A stretch of 18,106 nt of DNA from an uncultured Ruminococcus sp. (GTDB lineage Bacteria; Bacillota; Clostridia; Oscillospirales; Ruminococcaceae): NCBI GenBank assembly GCA_937902395.1, contig CALGTV010000071.1:1-18106 (forward strand), written 5' to 3'. The notes beneath the pieces were generated by a model, which was given only the letters and a program-made list of their open reading frames with translations, made no database searches and had not been told where the DNA came from. This document shows, piece after piece, positions 15,190 through 18,106 of the stretch. The position numbers were made by a program, and so were the translations under genes. Every line of letters begins with the position of its first letter. Within the stretch, counting starts at the first letter, position 1.

Positions 15190-15235
15190 ATTGTCCCTTA
15201 TGGGACAATAAACGGATGCCGTAATTAACGGCATC
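15190..15235 (-). terminator. Two tandem hairpins in the mgsA-hisS gap
   Basis: Going along the minus strand, GATGCCGT/ACGGCATC (15228-15235 with 15215-15222) is followed by CGTTTATT, then ATTGTCCC/GGGACAAT (15190-15197 with 15202-15209, 4-nt loop) followed by TTTTC. Both look like weak terminators or processing sites. The second contains AAGGGA, which would mask a ribosome binding site for the alternative hisS start at 15185. No promoter is visible between them and hisS. Confidence 0.6.
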
Positions 15236-15253
15236 ACGTTGATTTAATTTAAG

Positions 15254-15655
15254 TTATATTGGAACATTTCCAGCCTGTCTCCAGTCAAGATCGCCTCTTT
15301 CAAGGGCAAGGATAAGAGCTTCAGCGGTTGCAATATTAGTTGCAACAGGCACGCTGTGAACATCACAAAGTCTTAAAAGATCCATATCATTAGGGTCGTT
15401 AGCCTTGGGATTAATAGGATCTCTGAAAAACAGGAGTACGTCAACCTCATTGCAGGACAAAAGTGCGAGAATCTGCTCAGCACCGCCTCGTCCGCTTAAG
15501 TAGCGTTTGATAGGCAAACCTGTAGCTTCGCTGACCTGCTTTCCTGTAGTATTTGTAGCTATAAGAGAGTGTTTTGAAAGTATACCGCAGTAAGCACTGC
15601 AAAACTGTACCATAAGCTCCTTTTTAGCGTCGTGGGCGATAATTGCAATCTTCAT
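15254..15655 (-). CDS. mgsA: Methylglyoxal synthase-like protein, catalytic residues altered
   Basis: A 133-residue protein with the methylglyoxal synthase fold; the true enzyme converts dihydroxyacetone phosphate to methylglyoxal and phosphate. Matching blocks are IAIIAHDAKKELM (Asp9), ATNTTGKQVSEATGLPI, LLFFRDPINP (Asp79) and LLRLCDVHSVPVATNIATAEALI. Against E. coli MgsA, however, SGPMGGDQQ is SGRGGAEQI, so the catalytic base Asp71 is Ala or Glu. The PHDPD stretch reads ANDPN, so His98 and Asp101 are both Asn (Asn86, Asn89). The E. coli residues are recalled from published mutagenesis and structure work. It may be inactive or do something else. It has AAAGGAGAAAGGA upstream and follows the minD-like gene by 63 nt. 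The symbol states homology, not proven activity. Confidence 0.85.
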   Translation of the reverse strand: MKIAIIAHDAKKELMVQFCSAYCGILSKHSLIATNTTGKQVSEATGLPIKRYLSGRGGAEQILALLSCNEVDVLLFFRDPINPKANDPNDMDLLRLCDVHSVPVATNIATAEALILALERGDLDWRQAGNVPI

Positions 15656-15718
15656 TTTTCTGTCCTTTCTCCTTTTAGGATTTTTTATAATCAGAAATTT
15701 AAAATCCGAGATATCATC

Positions 15719-16456
15719 TCAGGAAGTTTTAACGGTAAGAGGAACAAATTCTCCGCCAAGTCTTTTTGAAATAGCATCAAATGCTTTTAATGCAGAGGAA
15801 TCTGTAGGGATTGGAGTTCCTTTACCGGTAGCAACAGTAGTTTTGAAATCATCAGGAATAACACCAATAAGCTGAACTCCGACTTTATCTATAATTTCAT
15901 CGAGATTGCTTACAAGCGCTTCACCAATAACTTTTTTACTGATTTTGTTGATAATAAGACGCTGGCTTTTATTTCCTCTGTTGTAAAACTCGTCAGACAT
16001 AAGAGAAGCATCGCGGATGCAGACAGGATCAGGCGTTGATACAACAAGAATCAAATTAGCTTGCTGAACTATTTCGAAAACATGAGAATTGATACCAGCA
16101 CCAGTGTCAATAATAATATATTCAAAATATTTTTTTACACTACGGCATATTTCAACAATCTGTTCGGCAGTTACGGCAGTAAGAGTTTTAGGTGCGCAGA
16201 GAAGGTTTAGATTTGAAGCCATAGGCACTTGTGCTACAGCATCCAGAGCAGATTTTCTTTTGCTAAGAACGTCACCAAGGTCATATTTGATGTCATTTTC
16301 TATACCAAACATAATATCAAGACAGCGCAGACCGAAATCCAATTCAATAAGGAGAGTTCTGTGCCCCTGTTTTGCAAGAGTGTATCCAAGACCGGCACAC
16401 ACGGTTGATTTTCCGGTACCGCCTTTACCCGATGTTACAGCAATAATTTTTGACAT
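15719..16456 (-). CDS. MinD-like ParA-family ATPase lacking a membrane-targeting tail
   Basis: A 245-residue P-loop ATPase with the deviant Walker A GKGGTGKS (residues 10-17). LIELDFGLRCLDIMFGIE (36-53) aligns with the MinD DFDIGLRNLDLIMG block, and STPDPVCIRDA with the TNPEVSSVRDSD block, so it is closer to MinD than to Soj or Mrp. MinD normally ends, after an AxxxIxxRxxGxxVPL block, with an amphipathic helix that binds membrane. Here the protein stops at ISKRLGGEFVPLTVKTS with no such helix, 10-15 residues short. No minC or minE flanks it; mgsA follows, as it does at the end of clostridial min clusters. Start ATG has GAAAGGAAA upstream. It may be a cytosolic derivative of MinD. A role in division or cell polarity is inference. 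Confidence 0.85.
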   Translation of the reverse strand: MSKIIAVTSGKGGTGKSTVCAGLGYTLAKQGHRTLLIELDFGLRCLDIMFGIENDIKYDLGDVLSKRKSALDAVAQVPMASNLNLLCAPKTLTAVTAEQIVEICRSVKKYFEYIIIDTGAGINSHVFEIVQQANLILVVSTPDPVCIRDASLMSDEFYNRGNKSQRLIINKISKKVIGEALVSNLDEIIDKVGVQLIGVIPDDFKTTVATGKGTPIPTDSSALKAFDAISKRLGGEFVPLTVKTS

Positions 16457-16529
16457 GGCATTTCCTTTCGCTGCTCAATAGAGATAAGCTCCAGAGCATA
16501 ATTCATTTATAAATATATTCCTAATGTAT

Positions 16530-16558
16530 ATTATATCACAATAAAACGATTTTGTCAA
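16530..16558 (-). promoter_or_regulatory. Sigma-A promoter of the minD-like operon
   Basis: On the minus strand, TTGACA (16553-16558), 17-bp spacer and TATAAT (16530-16535) with TGA before it: a perfect consensus with extended -10. The leader is about 65 nt. It is the only strong promoter I see for the minus-strand run from the minD-like gene to the ligase. Confidence 0.88.
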
Positions 16559-16663
16559 AGCCTTTTTTGTGTATAACGCAAAATTGTGTGATTTAATATT
16601 TTCCACATATTCGCTTTGTCTATTTTGCACAAAGATAGAAACGTAGTAAAAATTTAGCCCTGT

Positions 16664-17893
16664 TTATATGCTAATACCATTTTCAGTCAAAAGGTCGCGT
16701 GCAGTATTAACTGAATCTGTGCCTGTTGCGTTTTTTACTGGTGCAAACTCTTTACCTCTAACAACTTCATAAGGGAGACAAGATTTGTTCATATGAATCA
16801 TATCAAGAATGAGTGTTTCAAATTTATACCCATTAGGTTGTTCAGGTTTGATATATGTGCCGTTTTCATCTATATGAGGTATTTTCTTTTCTGAAATATG
16901 AATAGGAAGTTTATTTTTGTTCAATTCGATAAGACTATTCATATTGAAAAGATAATTAAGAATTACACCATATTTATAGACAAGTTCTCCTTGCTTATCT
17001 CTGAGTATTCTCATTTCATCTGAAAGTTCAAAATATTCAATAATTGAAGGTTTGCCGTTATCAAGACACATAACGCCTACTTTTTCGTCCGGAGAAACCT
17101 TTGGAACAACTTTGCTTCCAGCATCACTGCCTGTGCTGATAACTGCACCAATAAACATCGGGTCGGCAATTTTCTGTAAAACATTGTCAACAGCAAACAC
17201 GTTTAGCCATTCTACACCGTTAGATTTGAGAATATCAAAAATTCCGGAAGCAACAAGTGATGAGAACCAGCCTCCGTTTCCATTTGGAGATACGGCAATT
17301 TTTGATTTGCTTTCCATAAGGATTTTGCCGTTGAAATCCACGCAAGGTGCCATATCTTGAATAAAGAAATGAACATAATCCTTGTTGTAGCCGAAATAAT
17401 TGTGTTCAGCGAAAAATTCAACAGTATCCTTATTATTGATTTCACTTGTCATTACAACAAAATGAATCCATGTTCCTGACTGTTCAACAACTTTCATAAG
17501 ATTATTGACAAGGCATTCGAATATATATAGTTCACGATTTACACCGATATTAAACATTCCCTTAGCTTTATCAAAGCCAAGACGTGTGCCTTGACCACCA
17601 GCAAGAAGTACAGCGGCTACTTTGCCTTCTTTAATGGCAGATAATCCGCAACTAAGATATTCTTCACCTTTTGAAGCAATATCGTTAATTGTAACAGCTT
17701 CAAGAGGTGAAATAACACCCCTTTGGTGATTATGAAGATTCTCAGGTTTAAGCGAATCGAAAATAGAAAAATCTATTTCGTCAATCTGAGATATAAGCTC
17801 AGAACGCTCAGTATCAGTTAATTCATTGTAATATCTGAGTACATGTTCTTGTCCGTAGCGAGAAAGAAGATTAAAAGTTGATTCGTAATGCAT
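16664..17893 (-). CDS. UDPGP-family nucleotidyltransferase (UDP-sugar pyrophosphorylase)
   Basis: A 409-residue cytosolic enzyme of the UTP-sugar-1-phosphate uridylyltransferase family (UDPGP, PF01704), related to eukaryotic-type UDP-GlcNAc pyrophosphorylase UAP1. The nucleotide-binding loop LAGGQGTRLGFDKAKGMFNIG is at residues 97-117, where UAP1-like proteins usually have GPKG and this one has KAKG. VSPNGNGGWFSSL (201-213) matches the P-x-GNGG motif, and NVFAVDNVL the metal-binding Asp segment. It probably makes an activated UDP-sugar for cell-surface glycans; which sugar is unclear. It is distinct from GlmU and GalU. ATG 17893 follows AAGGGGGAA. It is a single-gene unit with its own promoter. 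No strong terminator follows; a weak CTTTGT/ACAAAG hairpin lies at about 16615-16635. Confidence 0.86.
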   Translation of the reverse strand: MHYESTFNLLSRYGQEHVLRYYNELTDTERSELISQIDEIDFSIFDSLKPENLHNHQRGVISPLEAVTINDIASKGEEYLSCGLSAIKEGKVAAVLLAGGQGTRLGFDKAKGMFNIGVNRELYIFECLVNNLMKVVEQSGTWIHFVVMTSEINNKDTVEFFAEHNYFGYNKDYVHFFIQDMAPCVDFNGKILMESKSKIAVSPNGNGGWFSSLVASGIFDILKSNGVEWLNVFAVDNVLQKIADPMFIGAVISTGSDAGSKVVPKVSPDEKVGVMCLDNGKPSIIEYFELSDEMRILRDKQGELVYKYGVILNYLFNMNSLIELNKNKLPIHISEKKIPHIDENGTYIKPEQPNGYKFETLILDMIHMNKSCLPYEVVRGKEFAPVKNATGTDSVNTARDLLTENGISI

Positions 17894-17927
17894 GGAGATT
17901 CCCCCTTATAATGATATAATCATACTT

Positions 17928-17956
17928 ATTATACCACAATTTATTAAAAAGGTCAA
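17928..17956 (-). promoter_or_regulatory. Sigma-A promoter of the UDPGP-family gene
   Basis: On the minus strand, TTGACC (17951-17956), 17-bp spacer and TATAAT (17928-17933) with TGG before it. The leader to the ATG is ~30 nt. Confidence 0.87.
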
Positions 17957-18073
17957 TATAAATTTTGAAAATTAAAATATATAATTTAATTTAGATGTTT
18001 TTAAAATTGACGATTTCTCCAATTGATGTATAAAAATATTGCTCTGTAATTATATTGATATACCAAATAAAGC

Positions 18074-18102
18074 TTGCCAAATAAAGAAAAATATGATATA
18101 AT
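18074..18102 (+). promoter_or_regulatory. Sigma-A promoter pointing out of the window
   Basis: TTGCCA (18074-18079), 17-bp spacer and TATAAT (18097-18102) with TGA before it. It should drive a plus-strand gene just beyond the right edge, divergent from the UDPGP-family gene. The rest of 17957-18073 is AT-rich with nothing else recognisable. Confidence 0.75.
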
Positions 18103-18106
18103 ATAA

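Noticed and set aside
15162..15260. T-box riboswitch for hisS-aspS
   Set aside because: The gap is under 100 nt and lacks the T-box TGGnACCGCG-type sequence and specifier stem; only two simple hairpins are present.
16457..16663. Possible small gene or RNA between the UDPGP-family and minD-like genes
   Set aside because: The stretch holds the minD-like promoter and a weak hairpin; no start with a ribosome binding site and no convincing structure.
1..18106. CRISPR arrays, insertion sequences, phage genes, tRNA or rRNA genes
   Set aside because: No repeated spacer pattern, transposase or integrase motifs, or tRNA/rRNA signatures were seen on either strand by eye.

Overview
The window looks like a piece of a low-GC Gram-positive chromosome. 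The best guess is a Ruminococcus-like member of the Oscillospiraceae (Clostridia). This rests on strong AGGAGG-type ribosome binding sites, near-consensus sigma-A promoters (many with an extended -10), compact intergenic gaps with U-tailed hairpins, a Firmicutes-type HisRS with a Cys-rich insertion, a family-2 OMP decarboxylase and Ruminococcus-like lipoprotein composition. No phage, insertion sequence, CRISPR array, rRNA or tRNA was recognised. The region is mostly housekeeping.

Left part (1-6260): the 3' end of an M18 aminopeptidase converges on a divergently promoted lipoprotein gene. Then come trmB plus a one-TM small protein with a poly-lysine tail, a pyrimidine operon pyrC-pyrF behind a leader with mutually exclusive hairpins, and an Mrp/NBP35-type iron-sulfur carrier ATPase. 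Each block has its own promoter and hairpin terminator.

Middle (6276-9076, minus strand): a Zn/Cd-type P1B ATPase with a His-rich tail after its CxxC domain is followed, 5 nt later, by an ICMT-like membrane methyltransferase. Their promoter carries a perfect ArsR/SmtB-type palindrome, but no regulator gene is present in the window.

Right part (9051-16558, minus strand): a likely long operon reads minD-like, mgsA-like, hisS, aspS, TIGR01212 radical SAM (yhcC/ytqA type), and a divergent NAD-dependent DNA ligase. It starts from one consensus promoter upstream of the minD-like gene and is punctuated by hairpins before hisS and after aspS. The minD-mgsA adjacency looks like a remnant of the clostridial minC-minD-minE-rodA-mgsA cluster. 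Here the MinD-like protein lacks the C-terminal membrane-targeting helix, MinC and MinE are absent, and the MgsA-like protein has lost several catalytic residues known from the E. coli enzyme. This pair is the best candidate for an unusual system in the window. Upstream of it lies a UDPGP-family uridylyltransferase gene with its own promoter, and a promoter at the extreme right edge points out of the window.
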